From contig JALJCO010013652.1 of NCBI GenBank assembly GCA_023101725.1, positions 601,029 to 665,028 of the forward strand: a stretch of DNA of 64,000 bases, read 5' to 3'. This DNA comes from Atherinomorus stipes (taxonomy: Eukaryota > Chordata > Actinopteri > Atheriniformes > Atherinidae). The position numbers and the translations under genes are program-made. The notes under the pieces are model-generated. The model did no database searches. It had not been told where the DNA came from and saw only the letters and a program-made list of their open reading frames with translations. Shown here piece after piece: positions 35,166 to 50,030 of this stretch; the first letter of the stretch is position 1, and each line of letters starts with the position of its first letter.

Positions 35166-35720
35166 AAAGGTGTTACAGAAGATGTTTCTTTAAAAACATT
35201 TTGCAATATTCAGTAAAATTGGGTTCACGCTATGATTAATTAGAAGCTTTGAATGTACAAATATTATTATACATCAGCTGTGAAAGTAATGGGGCTGAAA
35301 AAACATCCGCCAATCATCTCTGCATTCCTTGACTTTTTCATTTGTCTACTGGCTCGTCAATCACTTTTACTACCATAGTAAGAACGGATAACAGGCAAGA
35401 CTGATCAATGAGAGTGATTGATTGGTGAGAGTAATGCTCGAAAGCTGCGCGCACTCGTCTGACGTTTACAGTAGGTAGCTAACAATCATTCTGCTAGCAG
35501 TTAGCGATGTTCAGACAACAACATTCCGTTTACTTACGTTTGTGACATGATGGGAGAATCTGTAACTGCTGTCTGCTAAACACCGGAGTTGCTCATGCAC
35601 ATTATTCTGTGGCCAGAGGAGGGAGCTATGAATCTAGCAGGTTGGTCTTGCGCATTTTTCAAAAACTTGCAAACAGTCTCCGCTTTCTAAAATGCCGAAA
35701 CATCTTCTATAATGCCTTTG
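35166..35720. mobile_element. Non-autonomous DNA element with terminal inverted repeats
   Basis: The left end (AAAGGTGTTACAGAAGATG) and the right end (CATCTTCTATAATGCCTTT) are imperfect inverted copies. The interior has no coding region. It lies next to the LINE fragment. Confidence 0.65.
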
Positions 35721-35869
35721 ACAATATATACTACTCCTAAACATTCATGTTCTTCCTCCTGTCTCATTTGTGTTGTGTTACTGTTTTTTTTTTTGTTCTG
35801 TAAAGCTTCTCTGAGTTTTTAGAAAAGCACCATATAAGTTTGGATTATTGGATTATTATTATTATGATT

Positions 35870-36060
35870 ATTACATTGTGCCGTTTCATTTTGTATTGTA
35901 TATTGTATCAAGTAATATTGCATTTTATCGTGTAATATCGCATCGTGCCTCGTTGTATCATATCGTTTACTATTGTATTGTGTCGTGCCTCGTTGTATCA
36001 TATCGTTTCATATTGTATTGTGTCGTGCCATATTGTATCTTATCGTGTCATATTGTGTTG
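35870..36060. repeat. Degenerate satellite of TATTGTATCGTGTCA type
   Basis: Irregular repeats, including an almost exact duplication of CGTGCCTCGTTGTATCATAT near 35944 and 35985. It replaces the 3' part of the truncated kinase tail exon that starts at 36062. Confidence 0.75.
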
Positions 36061-36061
36061 G

Positions 36062-36222
36062 GACACTGGACGCTGTAGTTTCCACTTCTCCCTCCACTTT
36101 TCTATTCTTGGTCTTCTTTAAGTCAGCCCTGTCTGAGTCTGAAGCTTCTTCATTGGACCTCCTCCTCTTCTTAGAGGCATCCTCCTTAGCTGGACTGAGG
36201 TGTCCACACTTGATGAGTTTTT
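36062..36222 (-). pseudogene. Truncated third copy of the kinase tail exon
   Basis: From its acceptor at 36222 it repeats the start of the exon at 36717-36415 (EKLIKCGHLSPAKED, then KKRRRSNEEASDSDRAD and VEGEVE), in the same phase, and then runs into satellite DNA at about 36061, losing the second half and the donor. The intron on its right is also duplicated (ATCCTTCAAAGTTTCTAAC in both). If the acceptor were used the protein would end in satellite-derived sequence. Confidence 0.75.
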
Positions 36223-36414
36223 CTAGACACAGATGATAATACTGGTGAAAAAAAACATCCTACAACAGCAGGGACACTGAAGTTTCATCACGTATCTTAG
36301 GTCCGATAAAAGAAATTAAATCCAGTGTTCAGTATCAATAAATTAAGTGTGCCAGTTTTGTTTCCATAACAACCATTCATCCTTCAAAGTTTCTAACAGA
36401 AAAACATGACTTAC

Positions 36415-40023
<3,609 letters not shown>

Positions 40024-40082
40024 CTGAAAAGGAAAGAAAAAATTAAAACGTGATTATTTCAAGTTCAGGTTTATTCATATAG

Positions 40083-40585
40083 TCAAGTCAAGTCAACTTT
40101 ATCTGTATAGCGCTTTAAACACAGCAGCTACCAATAACAAAGCGCTGAACAGAAGTAAAACAGAAATTGAATCTCACAGTGAGAACATTAAAACAGATAT
40201 TAGACAAAAAAAATTAACACAATGAACAGTAAAAACAGTAAAAATATCAGAAAAAAATAAGATTTTAAACAACAGACAAAATCAGAAAAATGGCTCATGA
40301 AGGGTGGAATGCAAGGGCAAACAGGTGTGTTTTAAGACGGGATTTAAAAAGTGCCAGAGACAAGGCCTGTCTGATGTGCAATGGCAGCGAGTTCCACGAC
40401 TTTGGGCCTGCCACAGAAAATGCTCTATCCCCCCACATCTTCCGTCGAGACCTCGGTACATCCAGCAGCAGCAACTCAGCTGACTGAAGAGTGCGAGTGG
40501 GAACATGAGGATGGAGAAGCTCTGAGAGATAGGAGGGGGCTAGGGCATTTAAAGATTTAAAAACATATAAAAGAATCTTAAACCC
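40083..40585 (-). pseudogene. LINE 3' region, reverse transcriptase C-terminus
   Basis: The minus-strand frame contains FKILLYVFKSLNALAPSYL and SWNSLPLHIRQALSLALFKS, both typical of the C-terminal region of fish LINE reverse-transcriptase proteins. It continues on the other side of the inserted element at 42976-43460. On the left it runs into a TATCTGTATAGCGCTTTAAA tail. It sits upstream of the first visible kinase exon. Confidence 0.85.
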
Positions 40586-42975
40586 TAACTGTGCGTTCGG
40601 ACCAAGAGCGACTAAAGCTGTAAAATCGCCGGAAGTCATTCACTTTCAATGGACAGGAGCGACAAGAGCGAATAAAGCGATAGAAGCGACAAGCTACAAA
40701 AGTTGAGCGATTAGAGCGACTAAACAAAGTTAAAAATAGTTTAACTTTATGCAAATTGGCTATGACACGTTTCGGCTGTAAAACCCTGACAACCAATTGG
40801 AATGTTTGGCCTGAGTGTTGCAAGTCACACCGCGTCTCCTAGTGTTGCAAAAAGCAACAGCGGCCCAACTTTTTGTAGCTTTGGTATAGTGTCTGAGCCC
40901 CAAACATGAATTCATGCTCATTCAAGGCACAAAGGCACGGTTACCACGCTCATGTGTTGAAAATGCCCGTTTAAGCGTTTCTCGCCAAGATATTGCGTTT
41001 GGGATATTTTCGCTCCTGCTTCCCAGGAACGACTCAGAGCTGCTTCCAACCTTTTTGCTCTTCTTATTTTTGACACTAGCTACCCACTACACTTGGAATT
41101 TTCAAGATCGGATGTTCAGAAATAAAGTTATGAGCTCTGATTTTTCACCGGCTCTCGCGCAGAAACTTGTCCGCGTTAAGGGTGCTCATAATCGGCCTGA
41201 GTGTTGCAAGTCACACCGCGTCTCCTAGTGTTGCATTAAGCAACAGAGGCCCAACTTTTTGCAGGTTTCTAATAGTGTCTGAGCCCCAAACGCGAAACTT
41301 GCCTGCTAATCGAGCGCCTAGCATGCTATGTGAATGGAACAATATCATTTATGAATATCGAAAGTACTATGTTATAATAATAATAATTGACAGGGATAAA
41401 AATACGCATTTCCCTTTTGTCCCTCGTCTTGACATTTAGTTTGAGAGTGAGAGATGAATGAGTGAAGATCTGCAGATGCAGATCAGTGAAGATGATGTAC
41501 AGGGGGTGGACAATGAAACTGAAACACCTGTCATTTTAGTGTGGGAGGTTTCATGGCTAAATTGGACCAGCCTGGTGGCCAATATTCATTAATTGCACAT
41601 TGCACCAGTAAGAGCAGAGTGTGAAGGTTCAATTAGCAGGGTAAAAAGCACAGTTTTGCTCAAAACATTGCAATGCATACAACATTATGGGTGACATATC
41701 AGAGTTCAAAAGAGGACAAATTGTTGGTGCACATCTTGCCGGCGCATCTGTGATCAAGACAGCAAGTCTTTGTGATGTATCAAGAGCCACGGTATCCAGT
41801 GTAATGTCAGTATACAACCAAGAAGGACGAACCTCAGCACCTCAGCTCTCCTGTTTCCACCAGAACTGTCTGTCGGGAGCTCCACAGGGTAAATATACAC
41901 GGCCGGGCTGCTATAGCCAGACCTTTGGTCACTTGTGCCAATGCCAAACGTCGGTTTCAATGGTGCAAGGAGCGCAAATCTTGGGCTGTGGACAATGTGA
42001 AACATGTATTGTTCTCTGATGAGTCCACCTTTACTGTTTTCCCCACATCCGGGGAGTCACAGTGTGGAGAAGCCCCAGAGAAGTGTACCACCTAGATTGT
42101 TGCATGGCCAGAGTGAAGCATGGGGGTGGATCAGTGATGGTTTGGGCGGCCATATCATGGCATTCGCTTGGCCCAATACTTGTGCTGGATGGGCGTGTCA
42201 CTGCCAAGGACTACCGAACCATTCTGGAGGACCATATGCATCCAATGGTTCAAACACTGTATCCTGAAGGTGGTGCAGTGTATCAGGATGATAATGCACC
42301 AATACACAGAGCAAGACTGGTGAAAGATTGGTTTGATGAACATGAAAGTGAAGTTGAACATCTCCCATGGCCTGCACAGTCACCAGATCTAAATATTATT
42401 GAGCCACTTTGGGGTGTTTTGGAGGAGCGAGTCAGGAAACGTTTTCCTCCACCAGCATCACGTAGTGACCTGGCCACTATCCTGCAAGAAGAATGGCTTA
42501 AAATCCCTCTGACCACTGTTCAGGACTTGTATATGTCATTTCCAAGACGAATTGCCGCTGTATTGGCCGCAAAAGGAGGCCCCACACCATACTAATAAAT
42601 GATTGTGGTCTAAAACCAAGTGTTTCAGTTTCATTGTCCACCCCCTGTACTTAACTAAGCTACAACATTATTTTGTTTTGGGGTGTAATTTAATCAGTTA
42701 TGTCCAGACCGTTGTTCTTCAGTAGGAGAGGGATTTCTGGTTAATCACAGGCTACAACTTGTCAAAGCACTAGGCAGCAATCACAAAAAGCATCACTGCA
42801 AAAGCTCTGCTAATGGTAAAAAGCATACGGTCCTTTTAAAAGGATATGCAAAATTGAACGTGATGTCATAAGCGACTTGAGCGACAAAAGCGAACAGATT
42901 TTTTGTAGCAGCTATTTTTATGAGCGACAAAAGCTATTTTACAGTTTTAGTCGCTCTTGGTCTGAACGCACAGTT
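40586..42975. mobile_element. Long TIR element inserted into the LINE
   Basis: The left end TAACTGTGCGTTCGGACC and the right end (reverse complement TAACTGTGCGTTCAGACC) form an inverted repeat of about 35 bp that continues with AAGAGCGACTAAA. The subterminal parts are full of GAGCGACAAAAGCGA-like motifs. The reading frame of the LINE is split at this site. The interior carries a Tc1 element (41510-42647). Its own transposase was not found. Class unknown; a 3-bp TAA/TTA duplication is possible. Confidence 0.75.
41510..42647 (+). mobile_element. Tc1-like transposon with TA duplications and a broken transposase
   Basis: Terminal inverted repeats (CAGGGGGTGGACAATGAAAC at the left, its complement at the right) are flanked by TA at 41508-41509 and 42648-42649. 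The plus-strand transposase starts at 41687 with an HTH-like region ([17 protein letters not shown]). The middle is damaged: a frame change near 41840, with probable loss of sequence, and a return to frame near 42060. The C-terminal part (42062-42595) is open and has VYQDDNAPIHRA and SPDLNIIEPLWG, the last Asp and Glu of the DD34E triad. The first Asp (FSDEST) lies in another frame. Non-autonomous now. Confidence 0.92.
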
Positions 42976-43460
42976 AAAGTTACAGGCAACCAGTGAAGAC
43001 AGGCCAGGACGGGGGAGATGTGCTCTCTCTTCCTGGTGTCCGTCAGCAGCCGTGCTGCGGCATTTTGGACCAACTGGAGGCGAGACAGGTGTTTCTGAGA
43101 TACGCCAAAGAGGAGTGCGTTGCAATAATCAATCCGGCTGGTTATAAAAGCATGGATGACTGTCTCCAGGTCGCACCGGGCTAAAAAATGTTTAGCCTTT
43201 GCTCAACGCCTCAGATGAAAAAAGCTGGCCTTAACAGTGACTTTTATCTGTTTATCTAGATTTAAAAAGTTGTCCAACTGAACACCAAGATTTGTGACCA
43301 CAGTATGTAAATGACCGGACAGAGAACCTAGATCAACAGATAAAGGCTTGAGAGCAGTGGGGTTGAAGACGATGACCTCGGTTTTATTTTCGTTGAAGTG
43401 TAGAAAGTTGAGAGACATCCAGATTTTGATTTTGTATAGTACGCTTACAACCATAGTCAC
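42976..43460 (-). pseudogene. LINE reverse transcriptase, part upstream of the insertion
   Basis: The minus-strand frame from 43460 contains NFLHFNENKTEVIVF and KQIKVTVKASFFHLRR, the region just before the RT C-terminus found at 40295-40585. Between 43203 and 42976 the match goes on in changing frames. The two parts together show that the 2.4-kb element split one continuous LINE copy. The 5' part of the LINE beyond 43460 is missing. Confidence 0.85.
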
Positions 43461-44200
43461 ACAAAGTGCAGCACAGAAATATAAAAATACCTAAATAGAT
43501 ATATGAAACACACATACAAACACTGGTGTATGCACATAAACACAGACTGTAAGCATTCTTACACATTCACACCTATTGTGTGGTCATATGTGTATACATA
43601 CACAACTATCCACAAGGATACACAAACACTTGTCTAAATGAATATCTGAAGATAAAATTAAAAAGAATACATGGATTACGTGTTACATGATCACATGTTC
43701 TTATTCATTAACAGATAAAGCTAACAAGCAGTTATGTAACTGATCAGGTTCTGTGAGGATCAATCAGTCATATTCATCTTAAAATGCATAAAGATATTAA
43801 ATCAAGACATTAAACTACATATAGCTTAATTCTGGACCGACAAATGTTTCTCACTGACATAATCTTCCATGAAATAAATGTTTACAGTGGACATTATTCA
43901 ATGAAAAAATTATTAGCATATCAAAAAGTGTTTAAATGTTAATAATCTTACATAAAAATAATATCACAAGTACACTCACAGAAATGATTCTTGCTCGTAA
44001 TAAGCATTAATCATTATTTTCATTTAAAAGTAATTTAAATATGCAAGAATGTAAAGTTTATTAACTTATTTTACATGATCATAAAGTAAACATTCTAAGT
44101 TTATAGCAAATGTAAACTACTTGAGTAGGCTTTATTTTATCAGATTATAGTTTTCTGAAATATAAAATTAGCCGCTAGTTGGCAGCATTGCGCAAGTATA
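43461..44200. other. No gene recognised
   Basis: AT-rich anonymous DNA with no exon or terminus. It could contain regulatory sequence upstream of the gene starting at 44305, but nothing specific is visible. Confidence 0.5.
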
Positions 44201-44240
44201 ACACCAAGGCTGCCTTATCTCAAAACAAGAAGAAGAGACC

Positions 44241-44250
44241 GCGCATGCGC
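44241..44250. promoter_or_regulatory. NRF-1-type palindromic site
   Basis: GCGCATGCGC is the core of the vertebrate NRF-1 consensus. It lies 55 bp upstream of the first ATG of the three-exon gene, in a locally GC-rich patch within AT-rich DNA, and no TATA-like box was noticed. The site is symmetrical and could also serve a transcript on the minus strand. Confidence 0.6.
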
Positions 44251-44304
44251 AGACTGTAGCAGAGCTAACTGACGTGCTTGGTGCCTGTGCAGGAGGAAAT
44301 TAAA

Positions 44305-44357
44305 ATGTTCAAAGTAAGTCTGACTTATTTTGTTTTTACAGACTGTCGTTTTTCAGA

Positions 44358-44432
<75 letters not shown>

Positions 44433-44647
44433 CAAGCCAAAAACTATTATTCAAAGTTAAATAATTTTTTCTGAGGGTTTATCCTTCACTGCTTCACAAT
44501 GCTTTTAAACAGAGAGGAAGGACGTTGTTGTTATGACTGTTAATGGGGTAGCAGTGCATATTTAGCAACTCTTTATATGACCGACGAAATGCTGCATATT
44601 AAAACTGTTGTCAGAAAAGACAAAAACATTGCAAAGCAAGGAAAGAA

Positions 44648-44711
<64 letters not shown>

Positions 44712-45249
44712 CATAATAACAATGTTGAGTAGAAAATTCTATATTGGCAGGGAGTTGCTCAGTATATTTGACATAGTCTGGCCAAGAAAAATGTTGCACC
44801 TCACTATTTTAAACACAATTTTCATTCTTAGAAACTTGTGTTGAGTTTGGTACATCAGAAATCTCATCTGTTCAAATGCACGATACACTGCAGAACAGTG
44901 TATCACCTAAGTGAGGAGGGACTGTCCTCAAGGCTGAAACGACAACACTTCTTCAAGTACATGGTCAGTATTCGCATTTTACTCAACAGTACACTTAGTC
45001 TCAGACTCGTGTTTTTTGTGGTATAACAGAACATTTGTTTCTCAACTCCAGAATGTGAACAGCGAGGAAGCTGAGGACCAGACAGACCTCCAGGGGGCTT
45101 CATGTGATTCATGCAGTGGTGTCGATGAAGATGAGCCTATGGATATCAGTGATGATGAAGGGAGTGGACCTGCAGCACAGCCTGAGACGTATTTCCTTTG
45201 GACATGCCAGGCTTTTAGGACTGATCTGTGCTCAGTTTGTGGACTATGA
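44305..45249 (+). CDS. Unrecognised three-exon gene, 112 codons
   Basis: Proposed exons: 44305-44313 (MFK), 44832-44963 (44 codons) and 45052-45249 (65 codons and TGA). All introns are phase 0 with GTAAGT/CTTAG and GTCAGT/TCCAG sites. The protein has a basic N-terminal half (EEGLSSRLKRQHFFKYM) and an acidic second half (DEDEPMDISDDEG); there is no signal peptide or transmembrane segment. I do not recognise the family. After the acidic part another frame (ISFGHARLLGLICAQF...) and then the first frame again (FLKKVQMVLDAEELCPKIK) look protein-like up to 45350, so the true C-terminus may be longer with a frameshift or further splicing. An ATTAAA at about 45605 could be a polyadenylation signal. 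The promoter motif at 44241 supports transcription. Confidence 0.5.
44358..44430. repeat. (TA)n microsatellite
   Basis: Pure TA dinucleotide run of about 70 bp in the first intron of the three-exon gene. A second TA run lies at 44649-44698, also in that intron. Confidence 0.97.
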
Positions 45250-45259
45250 AAAGAAACTT

Positions 45260-46020
45260 GAGTCACATTTAAGTTCCTCAAGAAAGTGCAGATGGTCTTG
45301 GATGCTGAAGAGCTGTGCCCAAAGATCAAGACGCTTCAGTTTGCTCACAAGTTACAGTGCTGAACTGATCAGGCGGAGGAGCTGTTAAGAACCACATTCT
45401 GCTTGATGGATTTTATTTGTTGGTGGCCAAGCAAAATAACATAAAGACTGGAGAAATGCACAAAACCAGGACAGGGATGTCTGACAGCCATGGTCCCTGC
45501 TGTAGGACTCCATGGCTTTCACAAACTGACTGGTTGAATACAAATGTTCTGTTAAAAAACCTGTTATGCATTTCTGTGATGTTGTCATCAAAATAACATT
45601 GCAATATTAAAAGCTCAATGAGGATATTAATGTTGGAAAAAAGTAAAGTTATCAGGGCTTATTTGGTGTCACTATGTAAGAAATTTCTGAATGTGAAAAT
45701 GTTAAATGTCATAATGTCTTTCATCAGACACTTGTTTGGAGGCTTTGTTCTTTTTTGCAGCCACCCCCTAAACTTTTTATTCACTGACATCCTTTTATAA
45801 GGTAATGCTGTAAACATATACAGGCTAATTCTACAAAGGTTCTAGGAGGTCATTCCTTTCAACTGTCAGAGAGGAAATTGTTAAAGCAATATGCTAACCT
45901 ATTGTGAACTACAGAATTTACAACATTTTTTAAGATTGCATTGATACATTTATTTGATGAAACCGTTAATCCAGGTACCTGACCTTTGAAATCTTTCAAT
46001 GTTCTGGAGAAATGTTTAAC
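45260..46020. other. 3' region of the three-exon gene; otherwise nothing seen
   Basis: The first 100 bp hold the protein-like frames described with the gene. From 45400 to 46020 I see no exon or element. Confidence 0.45.
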
Positions 46021-46440
46021 TCTATCTTTAAGATTTATGTAATTTTATTACATGACAAATTTCCATTTACTTTTTTTTTTTTTTTTTAGATCATTTTAAC
46101 ACAAATCTACCAAATAAACCTTATATAATACTTATTCACTTGTGTAATTACGCCTATTTATTTCAAATACATAATCCTCAGGTTTATGCATTTAGTTTTA
46201 ATAAAGAATAATTAAATTAAATGAATAAATGCTGAGAGTATTTATTTTAAATACCAGGTATATTGTTTGAATTGCATAATATATATGGGTAACCTGAGGA
46301 TTATGCAATTCAAATAAATAGGCTTCAATACACTTATGAATATGTGTCATGTAAGGTTTATTTGGTAGGTTTGTGTTTAATTTTTTTTTAAAAGTAAATG
46401 GAAATTTGTCATGTAATGAAATTACATAAATCTTAAAAGT
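46021..46440. repeat. Long AT-rich inverted repeat
   Basis: The arm 46026-46190 (AAGATTTATGTAATTTTATT, TGACAAATTTCCATTTACTTT, AAATAAACCTTA, CAAATACATAATCCTCAGGTT) pairs with 46275-46437 in reverse order. The spacer is about 85 bp. It has the form of a foldback MITE but no target-site duplication was identified. Confidence 0.75.
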
Positions 46441-46813
46441 TAGGGTTACATATTTCTGTAGTTTTTCCACTGTTGATCATAAACAATGCTTGCAAACTTG
46501 CAAAGACTATATACTTTTATAGGTATATCATTTCTTTATTGTTATCACATTTACAAATTACATATTCATAGGAAAAGTAACTTGCTTTAAGTGTTCAGTT
46601 TTTTTCTTTTTTATTTAGTTTCAAAACTCTGAATATTAGCCGTTTTTTCCCACTGTATCTTCTGAACAGCCACTGAGCTATATATTCAGAAATAAGTGTG
46701 ATTTATTCGAGTAAAACACAGAAAGACGCTTTATTTCAAGATTTTAGTTTTCATTAAATCTTGACTCTGGGTCTGTTTTTGTCTGTAGCAGAAGGAAAAA
46801 TTAATCAACTTAC

Positions 46814-46924
46814 CAAAGTGTCACTCCAAACGTCCTGTAATCACGTGTTGCAGACAAGTTGTTGAGTTGAATTAGTGTCTTATGAATGTTCTCTGCAAAA
46901 AAACCTGCACTATTAATGTCAACC
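46814..46924 (-). CDS. Orphan exon with consensus splice sites
   Basis: On the minus strand a 111-bp exon is bounded by TTTGCAG and GTAAGT sites. One frame is open throughout, reading VDINSAGFFAENIHKTLIQ and then QLNNLSATRDYRTFGVTLW (phase 1 in, phase 2 out). I do not recognise the family. Its phase does not fit the first visible kinase exon (40023), so it may belong to another gene on the minus strand or be a relic. Confidence 0.4.
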
Positions 46925-47474
46925 CTGCAAATACACAAAGAGAGAATCTTATAAATTCCTACAAGTGTTCTATCTTTATTGCATAACATTGGAATCTTTC
47001 CATATAAGGCAAGGTTCTATTTTTAAAAAATGCATACAGAAAGTGCATTAAAAAAATGTATACAATTAAACATTTGGACTTGATTCCAAATCAGTAAATG
47101 CTATAGTAACCATGAATTTGGGCCTAAATACCAGGCAGATAAACTCCAATTTTACTGACATGAAAGTCACATTTTCACACATTCTTTTTACATTTCATTT
47201 ACAGACATCACCCTAAACAACAAGATTGACTGACTTTTTTGTTTATTTAAAAAAAATAAAAAAAAAGAAAAAAAAAAAAGTGAGCTTTTACAATACTGAA
47301 TTTCCCTTCTGGGATGAATAAAGTATTTTTTATTTCATTTCATTTCATTTATTAAAAAATATAAATTTCGATTTGTATATATTCACCCTAAAGAACAGCT
47401 GCTGCTGTTTAAAAAAAAGGCCAGCTGTTCCCTTCGGGGATGAATAAAGTATTTTTCATATTTCATTTCACATA

Positions 47475-48170
47475 CAGTGCCTATAAAAAGTAATCACCCC
47501 CTTTATTGCTTTAGCAAATTAGTCATGTTCACCATAATTTGGCTTTTGTGACCCCATTTTTTTTTAAAAAAAGTCTTTAATATCAAGTTGAAAACTGATT
47601 TGTATAAAATAATGACAATTAGATTGAAATACATATGATAATATAAGTTACTATCCAGGCAGCTGCTACCATGACAGAGATGTCTGTGGTCTGACATTAG
47701 TTTTAGCTAAATCACACCCAGATCAAGTTTCTGCAACATAGCAAGAACAATTTTGAGTTAATCAGTTACTTAAGTAAGAAAAGCTTGAAATCATCACATA
47801 CGGTCCAAAAATCTAAGTTTGTGTGAAGTATCTTATCTGATTTATATGGAATTGATTACATCAAGTTTCCTCATTCATTTACAGGTTAATCAAATCAAAT
47901 CAAGTTAAAAAAGGTTCTACAAACATCATTTTAGTTAATCATACTTAGTCACTCCCATTAACAAAAAACAAATTTTTTTAAGGCAGCAAATTTGCTCACT
48001 TTTTTCAAGTAAAAACCAGCCAACTAGTTAGATTTTATAGTGTTGTATAAATATTCACCACCTTCAACTTGGTATTTTGTATATGCACCTCTAGCTGCAT
48101 TCACAGCATGAAGTTTGTGTGCACAGGTCTCTATGAGAGTGTTGTAGTCTTTTATGGAGGACTGTGGCTG
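47475..48170. mobile_element. Degenerate Tc1/mariner-type remnant, non-coding
   Basis: ACAGTGCCTATAAAAAGTAA followed by TCACCCCC resembles termini of abundant fish Tc1-like elements, and a similar phrase (ATAAATATTCACCACCTTCAA) occurs near 48045. No transposase frame is left. Two short GGGATGAATAAAGTATTTTT segments just upstream (47311 and 47440) look like tails of another retroelement. Confidence 0.45.
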
Positions 48171-49229
48171 ACAAAATAAAAAAATAAATGCAAAAATATA
48201 ATTAAAAAATGGCTAAAAAAATAAATAAATGTACCAATTGGTTACACAAAGAAATTTTTAAAAAATCATTTTTAAATGAACAAACCTATCAAATCTGGCA
48301 TAAATGTATATTTCTATTATCATTTTCAGCTGTTTTAATTTAACTTTATGTTAATATGCCTATTGATTTATTTTTATGTAATTTTTAGGTAATTAATCAA
48401 TTTATTTAATACTTTTTACATTTCTTTCCTTCTTCATTTTTATGCCTGTATTTATTTTTCTATTTATTTATTTGTTTATTTATTTTTTGTATTTTCTTTC
48501 CCCCCCCAAAATTATTTGTTTCTGTATTCATTTTTTATCTGGCATTTTATTTATTCATTTATTTATTGACACTTTTTAAAATTTACTTTCATATTGCTTT
48601 CCTCAATATTTCTAATGTTGCTTTTTCTTCTTCTATTTTTCCAAGCGTTTTTATTTCTGTTTCTCCTGTTAAATTTCCTTGTCTTATTTTTACATTTATT
48701 AATGCATGTCTTCCTCATTATGTAAATGAGGGGGTAGTCTTTCAAGGCGAATTTTGGGGACAGAACTTCTGCTACTGGTCAATGAGCAGAGCTCAGGCTG
48801 CAGGAAGACGATGGAGCGGCGCTCTGCTTGGGTCACCTCGGCCTGATTCTGCTAGCATGGCCTCATGGAGGTTTTAACGCTGGCAAACTGCCGCCTAAAT
48901 GGTTTACTTTAAATGGGAAATTGTGAAGGATCTTCAACATGTCTCTCTCAGCTGAAAATTACACAGTCACCGCCCACTGTTCACTGTTTGATGCAGTGTT
49001 TGCTGCCGCCACAGACAGAACAACTCAGATGAACTGCTGACAGTTCTGGTAAAGTTGGCTGTGATGTTCTGCCAGAGAGATTTGACTCTGGATCCTTGAG
49101 ATGGAAATTTTTCCGAATGTTTTGTGGACGTTCACTAAAAGTGTCACAGGGTTAACTCGTGAATGCTGCCAGAAGCTGGACTTCTATAAATATTCAATAA
49201 AAAATAAATGGTGTATACACAGGGCTTAC
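48171..49229. other. No gene recognised
   Basis: T-rich DNA with many TTTATTTATT units (48350-48590), then mixed sequence. No exon found. Confidence 0.5.
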
Positions 49230-49426
49230 TTGCTGATGAAACAAAATAAATCACAAGTTTGGGAAACTGATCATCAGGCCATTGTGTAGGTTTGTCTAAC
49301 CAGGAACTGGAGGGCAGACGATGGGCATCACTTAGTCCAGCAGACACTAGTTTTGCTTCAAATCTTTTTCTAGCCTCGGCAGTAAAACTTTCAATATAAC
49401 TGAACAACATTTCAATATTATTGAAA
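49230..49426 (-). CDS. Orphan exon, possibly of a repeat-derived YqaJ/SWIM-type protein family
   Basis: Minus-strand exon of 197 bp with GAGCAG acceptor and GTAAGC donor, open in one frame: IESFTAEARKRFEAKLVSAG followed by LPSSSWLDKPTQWPDDQFPK and KLVIYFVSSAS. The WPDDQFP-type motif reminds me of the N-terminal part of multi-copy fish proteins with SWIM and YqaJ domains, but this is from memory and unproven. No following exon was identified between 46.9 and 49.2 kb. Confidence 0.4.
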
Positions 49427-49637
49427 CTGCTCAGTAGAGGGGAAAAAAACAAAACAAAGGGTGCAAAAAAGGTTTTCGAGGCTCACCTACTGCCTACTTT
49501 TAGGCCTCTGGGCTGAGAAGTTTTGTAGGCCCTATCCCATCCTCCAAATTTACTTCATTTTTTTCTCTCATTATAAAAAATAATATCCAAGGCTTTACTG
49601 AGTGTTTTGTATTTAGTTTGATATATATAATATTATT

Positions 49638-50030
49638 GGGCTGTACAGTGGCGTGGTGGTTAGCACTGTAGCCTCATAGTAAGAGGGTTGCTAGTTTGAG
49701 CCTTGGTTGGGGAGGGGATTTAACAGTTCAAACAGTGGCCTTCCTGTGTGGAGTTTGCATGTTCTCCCCGTGAATGTGTGGGTTCTCTCCGGGTACTCCA
49801 GCTTTCTCCCACTGTCCAAAGACATGCATGTTAGGTTAATTGGTCACTATAAACTGCCCCTAGGAATGAATGTGAGCGTGAGTGGTTGTCTGTCATTCTG
49901 TGTTGGCCCTGTGACAGACTGGCACCCTGTCCAGGGTGTACCCTACCTCTTGCCTTATAATAGCTGGGATAGACTCCAACCCGCGACCCTGAACTGGACA
50001 AGCGGTACAGATAATGAAGGAATGAATGAT
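49638..50030 (+). mobile_element. Full-length tRNA-derived SINE
   Basis: Starts GGGCTGTACAGTGGCGTGG with an A-box-like TGGTTAGCACTG and a B-box-like AGTTTGAGCC about 45 bp downstream, as in RNA polymerase III promoters of tRNA-derived SINEs. The body has GTGTGGAGTTTGCATG, CCAAAGACATGCATG and GTCCAGGGTGTACCC. It ends in TAGATAATG-type repeats (GATAATGAAGGAATGAATGA). Confidence 0.9.
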
